From assembly GCF_022511585.1 (NCBI RefSeq), contig NZ_JAKWBN010000001.1, positions 668,269-732,268 on the forward strand: a DNA stretch of 64,000 nucleotides, written 5' to 3'. The translations under genes and the position numbers were made by a program. A model generated the notes under the pieces. That model saw only the letters and a program-made list of their open reading frames with translations, did not search any database and had not been told where the DNA came from. Shown piece after piece: positions 1 to 8,720 of the stretch. Position 1 is the first letter of the stretch. Every line of letters starts with the position of its first letter. Source of the stretch: Shimazuella soli (GTDB lineage Bacteria; Bacillota; Bacilli; Thermoactinomycetales; Thermoactinomycetaceae).

Positions 1-274
1 TTTGTTTTATATTGATATAGGGATATAATGTGGATGCTTAATTCGTAAGTAAAATTCAATTTGAATGATGAAATACAAAAAGAAGATGCAGTATAGTTTT
101 ATCTAATATTTTGACCATCATTACCTCTGTTCATTACAGGTAGTTTTCATATAATATAAAACTGGAACATAAAAGGAAGGTTTTCGATTGACCGAAAGAT
201 ATGTCTTCCGCTAAGTCTGAGCTCCCCCGTATCTGTGGTGTACTTCAAGTTATTTTTATTTACAGGAGGCACAA

Positions 275-826
275 ATGGATATTGTAATCAAGGAAATGGT
301 AAATGGGGATCAAAACAAATTTGCCAACTTAGACGATAGTTTTGTAATAGATTCTGCTCTCGAATTGTTTGTACAAAATCAAAAAGTGAGTTATACAGTC
401 AAAGGACTTCCAAGTTATACAAAAAGTTATCAAGATGATCCAACTGAAGAAATGTCAGATAAAGATTATTTGGCTTATATCGATGACCCAAATAAGATCA
501 TTTTTTTGGCCTTTGTAGAAAGTGGGCTGGCGGGAAAAGTTATGGTGAAGAGAAATTGGAATGAGTTTGCTTATATCGAAGATCTGCAGGTAGACAGCCG
601 ATATCGAAGGCATGGAGTTGGCAGAATGCTTGTTGAAAAAGTGAAACAATGGGCTTTAGATAGAAGCTTATCTGGTATTATGCTGGAGACACAAAATACA
701 AATGTTCGAGCATGTAAGTTTTACGAAAGCCTTGGATTTGTCATCGGTGGTTTTGATTTTTGTCTCTATAAAGCTGTACAACAGGTTGAAGAAACAGCTA
801 TATATTGGTACTTGCTGTTTGATTAA
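275..826 (+). CDS. GNAT acetyltransferase, streptothricin acetyltransferase-like
   Basis: This 183-residue protein probably transfers an acetyl group from acetyl-CoA to an amine. Its middle and C-terminal half read like the Bacillus SatA/YyaR streptothricin acetyltransferases: the acceptor-side stretch KSYQDDPTEE, the beta-strand AYIEDLQVD, the acetyl-CoA loop RRHGVGRML, and the signature MLETQNTNVRACKFYESLGF. The family is about 170-190 residues long, so it appears full length. The ATG follows AGGAGG at a good distance. It stands alone, with a terminator directly after the stop. Streptothricin resistance is inferred from resemblance only; another small amine could be the substrate. Confidence 0.85.
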   Translation: MDIVIKEMVNGDQNKFANLDDSFVIDSALELFVQNQKVSYTVKGLPSYTKSYQDDPTEEMSDKDYLAYIDDPNKIIFLAFVESGLAGKVMVKRNWNEFAYIEDLQVDSRYRRHGVGRMLVEKVKQWALDRSLSGIMLETQNTNVRACKFYESLGFVIGGFDFCLYKAVQQVEETAIYWYLLFD

Positions 827-836
827 CATCACAAAG

Positions 837-872
837 AAGCTTGATCCCATTACGGTGATCAAGCTTTGGTTT
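837..872 (+). terminator. Rho-independent terminator after the acetyltransferase gene
   Basis: A perfect 10-base stem, AAGCTTGATC with GATCAAGCTT, is followed by a T-rich stretch just past the stop codon. Confidence 0.8.
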
Positions 873-991
873 TATTCATCTATACTTATGTTATTGATTT
901 ATGTTTTTGTTTCAAAGTCTCAAACACTTGAGTTGCTATATGGCCCACTTCATCTGTCACAGCTCCAAGTAGTTGGATTGATTCTTCGAAG

Positions 992-1531
992 TTAATTGCC
1001 TAATATATGTGTTATGTTTTTATATATAAGCGTAAGTTCCTTCTTATTTAATGGAGGAAATAAATGTTGTGATCCGATAAACAGGGTGTAATAAATTTTT
1101 GCTACCAAATCACTATCTATATTTTCTTTATAAATATTATCACATAATACTTTGACGGAGTTCCTTCTTTCTATGTCAACACGTTGTTGATAAGAATAAA
1201 CTAATTCATCGTGTGAAGCCCATGCTCGTATGTTTACTTCAAGTGAAGATTCTGCCAATAAATTAATTACAAGTTCAGTGAGACGATCGAGTTGTTCACG
1301 GGCACTCCCTTCCCTTTGGCTTAGATCTATCAATTTTAAAGTCATGTTTTCCTCCCAAAATTGGAGCAATGCATGAATATAATCTTTACGATTTTTAAAA
1401 TGATGGTAAAAGGATCCTTTTGTCAGCTTTAATCGCCTACAAAGTCCATCAATTGTTAGTTCATCTGGTCCTGCTTCTGCCAGTACAGCACAGCCTTCTT
1501 TTAACCAAGATAATTTCGTTTTGCTATTCAT
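992..1531 (-). CDS. TetR/AcrR family transcriptional regulator
   Basis: This protein of about 179 residues is a ligand-responsive repressor by family. The N-terminal helix-turn-helix is visible as LTIDGLCRRLKLTKGSFYHHF, the usual TetR recognition region, followed by a variable helical ligand domain. The open frame extends further upstream, but the ATG at 1531 is preferred because it places the DNA-binding domain at the normal distance from the start. The Shine-Dalgarno match there (AAGGGG) is modest. No obvious target gene lies beside it: the downstream neighbour is convergent and the upstream region holds only a decayed two-component system. It may act on itself, see the palindrome at 1554-1570. 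Confidence 0.8.
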   Translation of the reverse strand: MNSKTKLSWLKEGCAVLAEAGPDELTIDGLCRRLKLTKGSFYHHFKNRKDYIHALLQFWEENMTLKLIDLSQREGSAREQLDRLTELVINLLAESSLEVNIRAWASHDELVYSYQQRVDIERRNSVKVLCDNIYKENIDSDLVAKIYYTLFIGSQHLFPPLNKKELTLIYKNITHILGN

Positions 1532-1553
1532 GTGTTGGAGCCCCTTTTTTGGA

Positions 1554-1570
1554 ATAGTATACCGTACTAT
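1554..1570. promoter_or_regulatory. Candidate operator palindrome upstream of the TetR gene
   Basis: The arms ATAGTA and TACTAT are perfect inverted repeats around a five-base centre, about 25 bases upstream of the chosen TetR start. Autoregulation by a TetR protein through such a site is usual, but binding here is inferred. Confidence 0.4.
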
Positions 1571-1848
1571 GCTCTTCATACAGAGTGGTCCGTAAAATTT
1601 CTTCAAGAAATTGGAATTTACTATACTCATTCGGAAAAACTGTACATTTAGACATATTCTAAACTCAATTTAACGGTCGTCACATGTTAAAGAGTTCATT
1701 AAGATTTATCGCTATTACAGCAAATATATGGAATATCGAAGCTTTCTTCTTTTGCTAGCTGACCGATTTAAATGTACACGCTTCTTTCCATCTATTTCGA
1801 GTGGGCAAAAATTCATTTTTGGAATATTAGAGATTGCCCCTTTTATTA

Positions 1849-2230
1849 TCATAACAAATTAATGTATTCATAGTTGGTGGAATATTCGGTTTTGACTTTC
1901 TTATTACTGTGTTTCAAATGAAAATTGTTGATAGTATCGCGTTGAGGCTTTACCTTCTTGAACAAAAGTATGAACAACGTACCATAATAATATTGGTTGA
2001 GTGCAACGATAAAATAGATTTCTGCAAAGACAACCACTAAAACAACGAGCGTTCCAAAAGCAAAGGCCATTCAGTTTTTTAAATTTTTCCGCATCATGTT
2101 TTATGTCTTCATAAATAATCATATCCCCACACGGTTTCCAAATACGTTGGTGTGGAAGGATCAACTTCTATTTTTTTCGCAGCCTTCGTATATGAATGTC
2201 TATCATTAGGTTTCTTGTTTCCAAGCTATT
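1849..2230 (-). pseudogene. Decayed two-component system: response regulator C-terminus and sensor kinase N-terminus
   Basis: Reading the minus strand from about 2230 to 2109 gives an intact OmpR-type winged-helix end containing DIHIRRLRKKIEVDPSTP and then YLETVWGYDY before a stop. The rest of the regulator is missing. Directly after it, in broken frames, comes a membrane segment (MAFAFGTLVVLVVVFAEIYF), then a QYYYGT motif, and in another frame QEGKASTRYYQQF. That pattern is the usual start of a WalK/PhoR-like histidine kinase: a transmembrane helix, a YYYG-type motif and an extracellular helix. At least one frameshift and large deletions are needed to explain it. No functional product is expected. 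Confidence 0.6.
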
Positions 2231-2256
2231 CGTTCTCTTCGTGTTTTTTAAATATA

Positions 2257-3012
2257 CTAATAAGTATTTCGATATTGTTTTGGGGTAATTCCCGCAAATT
2301 TTTTAAATACCTTGGTGAAATGACTTTGATCTGTAAAGTGGAGATATGTCCAAATATCGGTCAAAGAATAAGAAGTAGAGGTGAGCAGTCTCTTTGCCTC
2401 CTCTATTTTTTTTTGCTGAATGTAGGTACGAAGGGGAATGCCAACTTCTTTCTTAAATAATTGACACAAGTAGATAGGGTTTAAACGAATGGTTTTGGCG
2501 ATGTCAGAGATGGTGCATTTATCATAAAGATGTTGAGAAATATAGTATTGGCAAGATGTTACTACTTTTGAATATTTGCTTTGTTTTTGAAAGTGGACTT
2601 CCTGTGCAAATTCACAAAATGCAGCGTGGAGAAATTGGTCAATCACATCTAGTTCCGATAAACTCTCTAAGTTTTGAATATAAAGATCACTCATGGTATA
2701 TGCCTGTTCCAATTGCAATCCACCATCTATGGCTGCTCTAGTCGCAAGTGTTATACCGCAAATCGCTAGGTTTTTTTTGTTTCGCAAGGCACTCGTTTTG
2801 GAAAGTGTTCCTATACCTTTGGGAGAGGGATGCTTTAAATATGCAATTAAGTCATCTGTATTTCCTTCTTTAATGGCATGCATGATTCGTTTTTCATGTA
2901 AATCACTGTGAAAAAAATGATTTTGACGTTGAAAAGACAATTGAGCAGATATAGCTTTTTCTATCCCAGTGCGGTATTCCAAATTTGTATTTTTTTTCGT
3001 TTTCTCTAGCAC
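2257..3012 (-). CDS. AraC family transcriptional regulator
   Basis: This 251-residue regulator has a C-terminal double helix-turn-helix (about residues 150-250) with the landmarks CTISDIAKTIRLNPIYLCQLFKK and the AraC signature ending in FAGITPKQYRNTY. The N-terminal part lacks a recognisable cupin and is helical, a layout common in sugar-responsive AraC proteins of Firmicutes. It is transcribed divergently from the secreted GH3 glycosidase, with about 180 bases between the starts, so control of that gene by a sugar signal is a fair inference. The start ATG is followed closely by a helical region, and AGGAGACAAA lies upstream as ribosome binding site. Confidence 0.85.
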   Translation of the reverse strand: MLEKTKKNTNLEYRTGIEKAISAQLSFQRQNHFFHSDLHEKRIMHAIKEGNTDDLIAYLKHPSPKGIGTLSKTSALRNKKNLAICGITLATRAAIDGGLQLEQAYTMSDLYIQNLESLSELDVIDQFLHAAFCEFAQEVHFQKQSKYSKVVTSCQYYISQHLYDKCTISDIAKTIRLNPIYLCQLFKKEVGIPLRTYIQQKKIEEAKRLLTSTSYSLTDIWTYLHFTDQSHFTKVFKKFAGITPKQYRNTY

Positions 3013-3196
3013 CGTTTGTCTCCTCCATCATACATACTATTTTTCTTTAGATTTTACTATAAAAACGCTTTCAATATAAATAGAATACTTACAGAAATAG
3101 ATAATTTACTCCAATTCATAAAATGCGAAGTTACATAAAACTGGAAGGGAGAGTACTTGGATATCAAAGAAGAAATATATGGGGGAGATAATTACG

Positions 3197-5560
3197 ATGC
3201 AGGGAAGAAAATCATATAGTCGTCTAATAAAAGTTTCCTTAACAACTGCTGCCTTGGCTTTATTTGCTACAGTTGGTGCAAATAGCATCCATGCTTTTGC
3301 AAAAGAGAAAGAACAAAGTACTACGCCTAAATTAGTAGACGAAAAGTCCATTGATGCAGTGATAAATGCCATGACAATAGAGGAAAAATCCAAATTAGTT
3401 GTGGGACAAGGGATGCCTGGTCTGATGGGCAACCCTGTGGCTAGTGTCGCTGGAGCAGTTGGAAAAACCTATGCAATACCTCGCCTTGGAATTCCAAGTT
3501 TACTTTTTGCCGATGGACCTGCTGGACTTCGAATTCTCCCGACTCGAGAAGGGGATACCAACACGTACTATACAACCGCGTTTCCAATTGCAACCGCATT
3601 AGCTTCTACATGGGATACCAATGTTGTAAATTCCGTTGGGAAAGCACAGGGTAACGAGGTTAAAGAATACGGGATTGATGTCTTATTAGCACCTGCCTTA
3701 AATATTCAACGCAATCCATTGAATGGACGGAATTTCGAATATTATTCAGAGGATTCCCTGATTGCTGGTAAAATGGCGGCTGCAATGGTGAACGGTGTGC
3801 AGTCAAATGGAGTAGGTGCAACCATCAAGCATTTTGCTGCTAATAACCAAGAAACAAATCGGATGACCATCGATACCATTGTATCGCAAAGAGCATTGCG
3901 AGAAATTTACCTCAAAGGTTTTGAAATAGCGGTAAAAGGTTCTCATCCTTGGTCCGTGATGAGTTCTTATAATAAAATCAATGGAACATCTGCCTCACAA
4001 AATAAAGATTTATTAACAACCGTACTGCGTAATGACTGGAATTATAAAGGTTTTGTGATGAGCGATTGGTTTGCCGGTACAGATGCAGTCGAGCAGATGA
4101 AGGCTGGAAATGATCTCATCATGCCGGGATCACCTGCACAATCTACTGCGATCGAAAATGCGGTTAAGAATGGAACATTGGATGAAAAGATTTTAGATCG
4201 AAATATTAAAAACTTCCTATTAACAGTGCTCCAAAGCCCGACCTTTAAAAACTTGAAGCATTCCGACAAACCAGACTTGAAAGCACATGCCCAAGTAGCT
4301 CGTCGAGCAGCAGCTCAAGGGATGGTATTGCTAAAAAATAACAATGTATCTTTGCCATTAAGCAAGAATGGGAAAATTGGATTGTTTGGAAATACCCAAA
4401 TCGAAACGATCAAAGGCGGAACAGGCAGTGGTGATGTCAATGCTGCTTATACGGTTTCTATAGCTGACGGTTTGAAAAATGCAGGATATAAATTGGATGA
4501 AACCTTATACAAGAGTTATCAATCCTATATTTCTACTTTAAGACAAATGGATGAATACAAAATTAAAGATAGTCCCTGGGGTGCTGCGTTTGGGAAAGTT
4601 ACTCCACCGATCCCAGAAAAATCGTTGAGTGAAGAAGAGATCCAAACAGCAGCAAAAACAACAGATACAGCTGTCATTGTAATCGGTAGAAATTCTGGTG
4701 AAGGTGTGGATCGGAAAAATGAAAAAGGGGATTTTCTCCTAACAGACCAAGAACAATCCATGATCACCAATGTTTCCGCAAAATATCACGCACAAGGAAA
4801 GAAAGTAGTTGTCGTTTTAAACATCGGTGGTCCTATAGAAGTAGCTAGTTGGAGAGATAAAGTGGATGGTATTTTGTTAGCTTGGCAACCTGGACAAGAA
4901 GCAGGTAATGCAGTAGCAGATGTAATATCTGGAGCCGTTAATCCATCAGGTAAATTGGCACAAACCTTTCCACTGAAATATAGTGATGTGGCATCAGCTG
5001 AAAACTTCCCAGGAACTCCAACGGATAACCCAACAAAAGTAGTTTATGGGGAAGACATCTATGTTGGCTATCGTTACAACACCACATTCCATGTAAAAGC
5101 TGCTTATGAATTTGGCTACGGTCTATCCTACACCAAATTTGATTACAGTAAGATACAAGTGAACAAGAAACAATTTAAAAATAAGATCAAAGTATCTGCT
5201 ACTGTACAAAATACAGGGAAAAAAGCAGGGAAAGAAGCAGTGGAAGTTTATGTGAGTGCTCCAAATGGTAAGCTGGAAAAACCAGCGTTGGAATTAAAAG
5301 CATTCGGAAAAACAAAAGAACTGAAACCAGGTCAAAAACAACAGTTGACATTTGAATTGGATGCAAAAGACTTAGCTTCGTTTGATGAAAGTAGTTCCGC
5401 ATGGATTTTGGAAAAAGGCACCTATCAAGTAAAAGTAGGCGCATCATCAGAAAATCTAAAAGGAGTAGCTACTTTTACTGTTGATAAAACGATCGTAGTA
5501 GAAAAAGTAAATAATGCCCTAGCCCCTCAAGAAAGTATCCATACACTTTCCAAAAAATAA
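3197..5560 (+). CDS. Secreted glycoside hydrolase family 3 (beta-glucosidase/xylosidase type)
   Basis: This exported enzyme of about 787 residues hydrolyses beta-linked sugars from the non-reducing end by a retaining mechanism. A Sec signal peptide covers about residues 1-35 (charged start, hydrophobic core, AFA-like cleavage region). The N-terminal GH3 barrel follows, with the nucleophile in VMSDWFAG (Asp290), then the C-terminal sandwich domain, and a fibronectin III-like domain from about residue 640. The ATG at 3197 was chosen over one at 3179 because GGGGGAG sits correctly before it and the signal peptide then begins properly. There is no cell-wall sorting motif, so release into the medium is likely. 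The substrate cannot be read from sequence. Confidence 0.9.
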   Translation: MQGRKSYSRLIKVSLTTAALALFATVGANSIHAFAKEKEQSTTPKLVDEKSIDAVINAMTIEEKSKLVVGQGMPGLMGNPVASVAGAVGKTYAIPRLGIPSLLFADGPAGLRILPTREGDTNTYYTTAFPIATALASTWDTNVVNSVGKAQGNEVKEYGIDVLLAPALNIQRNPLNGRNFEYYSEDSLIAGKMAAAMVNGVQSNGVGATIKHFAANNQETNRMTIDTIVSQRALREIYLKGFEIAVKGSHPWSVMSSYNKINGTSASQNKDLLTTVLRNDWNYKGFVMSDWFAGTDAVEQMKAGNDLIMPGSPAQSTAIENAVKNGTLDEKILDRNIKNFLLTVLQSPTFKNLKHSDKPDLKAHAQVARRAAAQGMVLLKNNNVSLPLSKNGKIGLFGNTQIETIKGGTGSGDVNAAYTVSIADGLKNAGYKLDETLYKSYQSYISTLRQMDEYKIKDSPWGAAFGKVTPPIPEKSLSEEEIQTAAKTTDTAVIVIGRNSGEGVDRKNEKGDFLLTDQEQSMITNVSAKYHAQGKKVVVVLNIGGPIEVASWRDKVDGILLAWQPGQEAGNAVADVISGAVNPSGKLAQTFPLKYSDVASAENFPGTPTDNPTKVVYGEDIYVGYRYNTTFHVKAAYEFGYGLSYTKFDYSKIQVNKKQFKNKIKVSATVQNTGKKAGKEAVEVYVSAPNGKLEKPALELKAFGKTKELKPGQKQQLTFELDAKDLASFDESSSAWILEKGTYQVKVGASSENLKGVATFTVDKTIVVEKVNNALAPQESIHTLSKK

Positions 5561-5573
5561 TAGCAGCAATAGG

Positions 5574-5603
5574 AAAGTCCCTAATCTTAGGGGCTTTCTT
5601 TCC
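5574..5603 (+). terminator. Terminator after the GH3 gene
   Basis: The stem AAAGTCCCTA/TAGGGGCTTT closes on a short ATCT loop and is followed by CTTTCCTT shortly after the GH3 stop. Confidence 0.7.
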
Positions 5604-5675
5604 TTGATTACATTATTCGGAATAAATGGTATAATAATAAACGTAGTCAAACGTACATAAAAAAGGAGGGCTCTC

Positions 5676-5783
5676 ATGATAATCGTGTCCCCAAACGAAT
5701 GGAGCAATGAGAAAGATAATTCCAGCTTTATACTTGAGCTAAACATTCCCATAGATTTAGGAAACGAAAAACAAGAGGGGTAA
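5676..5783 (+). CDS. Small ORF, 35-residue peptide of unknown function
   Basis: A complete expression unit surrounds this short frame. There is a TATAAT-type hexamer near 5629-5634, a strong AAGGAGGG signal seven bases before the ATG, and a terminator whose stem contains the stop codon. The predicted peptide begins MIIVSPNEWSNEKDNSS, is acidic, has a hydrophobic stretch FILELNIPIDL in the middle and ends NEKQEG. It has no cysteine and no signal peptide. I do not recognise it. The quality of the flanking signals is the main reason to treat it as a real gene; a regulatory RNA with an incidental frame is the alternative. Confidence 0.55.
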   Translation: MIIVSPNEWSNEKDNSSFILELNIPIDLGNEKQEG

Positions 5784-5802
5784 GTAACCCTCTTGTTTTT
5801 TT
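5770..5802 (+). terminator. Terminator of the 35-residue peptide gene
   Basis: Perfect stem AACAAGAGGG/CCCTCTTGTT is followed by seven T. The TAA stop codon of the small ORF lies in the loop. Confidence 0.85.
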
Positions 5803-5846
5803 ACTATGGAAAGCAAGCTGCGGTGGATAAAGGCTGTTTCTATCAT

Positions 5847-6383
5847 TTAATTTTTGTGTTTTCGAAGCATTTCTTGTAAAAACTCTTGTGATTTTCCTCT
5901 GGCAACACTCAACGTTTTCCATTCTTCATTTTTTATCAACTTACCAATATATACAATCTGTCCCATGTGATTGGAGTAATGAGCGATTTGTCGCTCGATA
6001 GCTTGTAAAACCGTATGATCTTCTCCTCGAATCTTGATTTTACGTTCTAGGTCGTCCGGTTTAAGGGATCCTAGTGTAGTAAATAAAATATTCCACCCAG
6101 TTTCCCACGCCTCAAGCAGTGCTTTTTTGCTCTCGTAATTTCCTTCAAATTCAGCATCACGATTTCGGTCCGGCTTTTCCCCATCTGTCGTAAATATATC
6201 TGTCCATCGTGATCGAGTATTGCCGCTTATATGTTTGACAATGACAGCGATACTATTGGATTCGGAAGACGGCTGAAAATGAAGTTCCTCATGAGTTAAC
6301 TGAGCAAAAGTTTTATCCCCTAGTGATTTCATGCTTTGGAAAGTAGTGATGGCAGTTTGCAGGTAGTGTTGTCCAATATGCAT
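5847..6383 (-). CDS. DinB-like protein (DUF1572 type)
   Basis: This 178-residue protein belongs to the DinB/YfiT-like four-helix bundle superfamily, whose members often bind a metal and many of which use bacillithiol or another thiol. The markers are an N-terminal helix, IAVIVKHISGNTRSRW with a metal-site-type histidine, and AIERQIAHYSNHMGQIVYIGKL near the C-terminus with two more histidines. These features and the length match the Bacillus YkkA/DUF1572 group. The reaction is unknown. It is a single gene with GAGGTGCCAAG upstream of its start and convergent with the small ORF upstream on the plus strand. Confidence 0.8.
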   Translation of the reverse strand: MHIGQHYLQTAITTFQSMKSLGDKTFAQLTHEELHFQPSSESNSIAVIVKHISGNTRSRWTDIFTTDGEKPDRNRDAEFEGNYESKKALLEAWETGWNILFTTLGSLKPDDLERKIKIRGEDHTVLQAIERQIAHYSNHMGQIVYIGKLIKNEEWKTLSVARGKSQEFLQEMLRKHKN

Positions 6384-6485
6384 CTTGGCACCTCTTTTAT
6401 AGAAGAGTAAAAGATAAGTTTAGTTTATCATCAATCCGGCCTGTTTTGATCTCTTAGAGGATTGTCTAACAATTGATAATAGAAG

Positions 6486-6512
6486 AAAAGCGGCCGAATT
6501 AGCCGCTTTTTC
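6486..6512 (-). terminator. Terminator after the lipoprotein gene
   Basis: Stem AAAAGCGGC/GCCGCTTTT lies just past the stop codon of the minus-strand lipoprotein gene. T-rich tracts occur on both sides. Confidence 0.7.
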
Positions 6513-6528
6513 ATGAATTATTTTCCTA

Positions 6529-7077
6529 TTAGTAGGAATTATTATTAATTACAAACCACACATTCTTGACCCCTTGCCCATTGGTATCACCTTTTGTTTT
6601 ATCTTTGCTAAAGTAATACAATGGAAATCCTTTATAAGTAACTTGTTTTTGTCTTGTATCGTCTCTTTTAATAGCTCCAAAATCTTGGCTGTTTAGACCA
6701 TTTGGAATAGATAGCTTTTCTGCTGTAAATGGCGGCCATGTTAAGAGACAATCATCTTTACAATTGCTGACACCAGGTTGATCTTTTTTAAAGTAATATA
6801 AAGTCATGCCATTGGAATCAGCTAAATATTTTCCTACTTTATCGTTTTCCAATACTTGCACACCGGCTGAGGCAGAAGCTTGATTACTGGAACTATTGCC
6901 GTCACTGCTATAGTCGCTGTTATAATCGTAGTTGTTAGTATTGTTTGTATTTGCATTATTGCTGGAAGGTGTCGATGCTGTTTGCTGTTGTTGGGGCTGT
7001 GAGTAAGGTTGACTGGAACATGCTGCCAGTAAAAGAAAAGCTGCCAAACTACAAATTGCGAAAGTCCATTTTCTCAT
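6529..7077 (-). CDS. Lipoprotein with COG4315-type repeats
   Basis: This lipoprotein of about 182 residues starts with a signal peptide and the lipobox LLLAAC (Cys20), so it should be anchored to the outer face of the membrane. A Ser/Asn/Thr-rich linker covers about residues 22-70. Two copies of the COG4315 repeat follow, each with a Y-(F)-(K/S)-K-D core (LYYFKKDQPG and LYYFSKDKTKG) and the CKDDCLLTWPPF segment. The family is widespread in bacteria and has no firm biochemical role. The ATG at 7077 follows GGAGGAATAA and is preferred to the longer frame, which would bury the signal peptide. Confidence 0.85.
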   Translation of the reverse strand: MRKWTFAICSLAAFLLLAACSSQPYSQPQQQQTASTPSSNNANTNNTNNYDYNSDYSSDGNSSSNQASASAGVQVLENDKVGKYLADSNGMTLYYFKKDQPGVSNCKDDCLLTWPPFTAEKLSIPNGLNSQDFGAIKRDDTRQKQVTYKGFPLYYFSKDKTKGDTNGQGVKNVWFVINNNSY

Positions 7078-7156
7078 ATTGTTATTCCTCCAAAAATTTT
7101 TGTAGTAACCAATATAAAAGACGAAATATTGGGAATTTTTACATTGGCCAACCTCT

Positions 7157-8275
7157 TTATTGTTGGCCGAACTCACAAGCTGATCTATCTCCATTGACTA
7201 AATCTTGTATCTGTTTATTTACATATGGTTTTATTTCTGCAGCTTTTGCATTGGTTAAAGTGACAAATGCAATGAGAAGAATGCTGAATAAACCAATGAT
7301 AGACCAGGTTATCGATTTTCGCTGAAAAGAGGTGATCATGATGATTCTCTTTTTTAGCTGAGCTTTATTTGCAGAAAAATTTGCTACAGTAGGTAAAATC
7401 GATTTTACTGAGTTAATTTGCAACAATTTGATAAGCGTATATCCATAGTTTTTTACTTCATCGGAATGAATGTGGGAGATCGCCATTTCATCACAGGATA
7501 ACTCTTGATCTTCTCTCATCCGATGATAGGCATACCATAGGATTGGATTAAACCAGTGAAAGATAAGTAATACCGTCATGATCCAGTTCACCAAAATATC
7601 TTTGCGTTTATAATGAGCTAGTTCATGAAGGAAGATATACCGTAATTCATTGTGATCGAACTCTTGAAGCCCATTCAGCGGAATCAATAGTTTTGGTCGA
7701 AAAAAACCGTATAAAGTGGGACTTTCCACCTCTGTTGTTGCTAGCAGGGAAATGGATGATTTTACTCCCATTTTCTCCTTACAGTGTTCAAAAAGCGTTA
7801 AGATCATATCATCCATAATCTTTGAAGTGTGTTTTAATTTCTTAGAAAACTTTCGATTCATTCGGAAAAGATAGATGGTGAACAGGACAACCCCAAGTAT
7901 CCAAATAACCAAAGCGCCGATATAAACCCAAGTACTGATATGCAGAGAAGTAACAGAAGACAAGGGATTTTTCTCATTATCTGTAAATGTAAGTTGAAGC
8001 TGGGCTCTGTCGTCTTGCGCGATTTCTTGGATTGGGGCTTTTTGTTCATCTACTAAGGAAAACAAGTTAAACAGACTAAAAGAAGTTTCAGGTGTCCATG
8101 GTAAGATCAATCGAAACAATAGGACAAACCATATCACATACTGCCACTTTGCTTTTAGGCGTTCTTTCATGATTCCTTTTACGAGTAAGATCAAACCTAC
8201 CAAGACAAAAGCCATGATTGAAGTGGTACAGATCCATTGAAATAAGTCAATCAATGACAATATAATTTTGTCCAT
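7157..8275 (-). CDS. BlaR1/MecR1-like M56 family membrane metallopeptidase
   Basis: This membrane protein of 372 residues has transmembrane segments at about 12-32, 42-60, 112-135 and 315-335. The zinc motif HELAH is at about residue 217, and LSCDEMAI holds the third ligand glutamate. By family it is a sensor protease that inactivates a BlaI-type repressor. It ends soon after the fourth membrane segment and lacks the extracellular penicillin-binding domain of true BlaR1, so the signal is not necessarily a beta-lactam. It is translationally coupled to the repressor gene upstream: its ATG is two bases past that stop codon. Confidence 0.85.
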   Translation of the reverse strand: MDKIILSLIDLFQWICTTSIMAFVLVGLILLVKGIMKERLKAKWQYVIWFVLLFRLILPWTPETSFSLFNLFSLVDEQKAPIQEIAQDDRAQLQLTFTDNEKNPLSSVTSLHISTWVYIGALVIWILGVVLFTIYLFRMNRKFSKKLKHTSKIMDDMILTLFEHCKEKMGVKSSISLLATTEVESPTLYGFFRPKLLIPLNGLQEFDHNELRYIFLHELAHYKRKDILVNWIMTVLLIFHWFNPILWYAYHRMREDQELSCDEMAISHIHSDEVKNYGYTLIKLLQINSVKSILPTVANFSANKAQLKKRIIMITSFQRKSITWSIIGLFSILLIAFVTLTNAKAAEIKPYVNKQIQDLVNGDRSACEFGQQ

Positions 8276-8277
8276 CT

Positions 8278-8652
8278 TCAGCTCTTCCGTTCATTTAGAA
8301 TCTGTTTTAGTTCCTCAATATCTTCCTTCGTTAAATCTTCATGTTTTAAAAAGTTGACCAAAAGAGGTTTCAACGCTCCTCCATAGAGCCGTTGGAGGAA
8401 GGATTTACTTTCTGCCTGTAAACATTCTTCTTCTGTTACCAATGGATAATAGAGATAAACTTTTCCCTCTTGTTTAAATCCCAATGCTCCTTTCTTGACT
8501 AATCTGTTGATCAGACTCTTGATCGTTGCAGGCTTCCATTCAGCATCATCACTGAGAGCATCAATCACATCATTTGCAGTGGAAAGAGGTTTTGTCCAAA
8601 AGACTTTCATCACCTGCCACTCAGCTTGCGAAATACGTGGTAATTGCTTCAT
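8278..8652 (-). CDS. BlaI/MecI/CopY family transcriptional repressor
   Basis: This 124-residue protein has the family's winged-helix N-terminus (ISQAEWQVMKVFW, then WKPATIKSLINRLVKKG) and a helical dimerisation tail. Known members repress their own operon and resistance genes by binding palindromes with TACA/TGTA cores, and are cut by the M56 partner. Both expected features are present: the M56 gene is next in the operon, and two such palindromes lie directly upstream. GAAGGAATGG is the ribosome binding site. Confidence 0.9.
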   Translation of the reverse strand: MKQLPRISQAEWQVMKVFWTKPLSTANDVIDALSDDAEWKPATIKSLINRLVKKGALGFKQEGKVYLYYPLVTEEECLQAESKSFLQRLYGGALKPLLVNFLKHEDLTKEDIEELKQILNERKS

Positions 8653-8672
8653 AATCCATTCCTTCTCTCAAC

Positions 8673-8688
8673 GATTACACTTGTAATT
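8673..8688. promoter_or_regulatory. BlaI-type operator 1
   Basis: GATTACA and TGTAATT arms flank a CT centre, about 20 bases upstream of the repressor start. It is nearly identical to operator 2. Confidence 0.75.
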
Positions 8689-8704
8689 GATATTTCTATC
8701 TTAA

Positions 8705-8720
8705 GATTACAAGTGTAATC
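8705..8720. promoter_or_regulatory. BlaI-type operator 2
   Basis: GATTACA and TGTAATC form a perfect inverted repeat around AG. It lies 32 bases (about three helical turns) from operator 1, which would place two repressor dimers on the same face of the DNA. Confidence 0.75.

Noticed and set aside
2152-2460. A 102-codon plus-strand frame at the end of the AraC gene
   Set aside because: It is antisense to the conserved AraC DNA-binding domain and the response regulator fragment.
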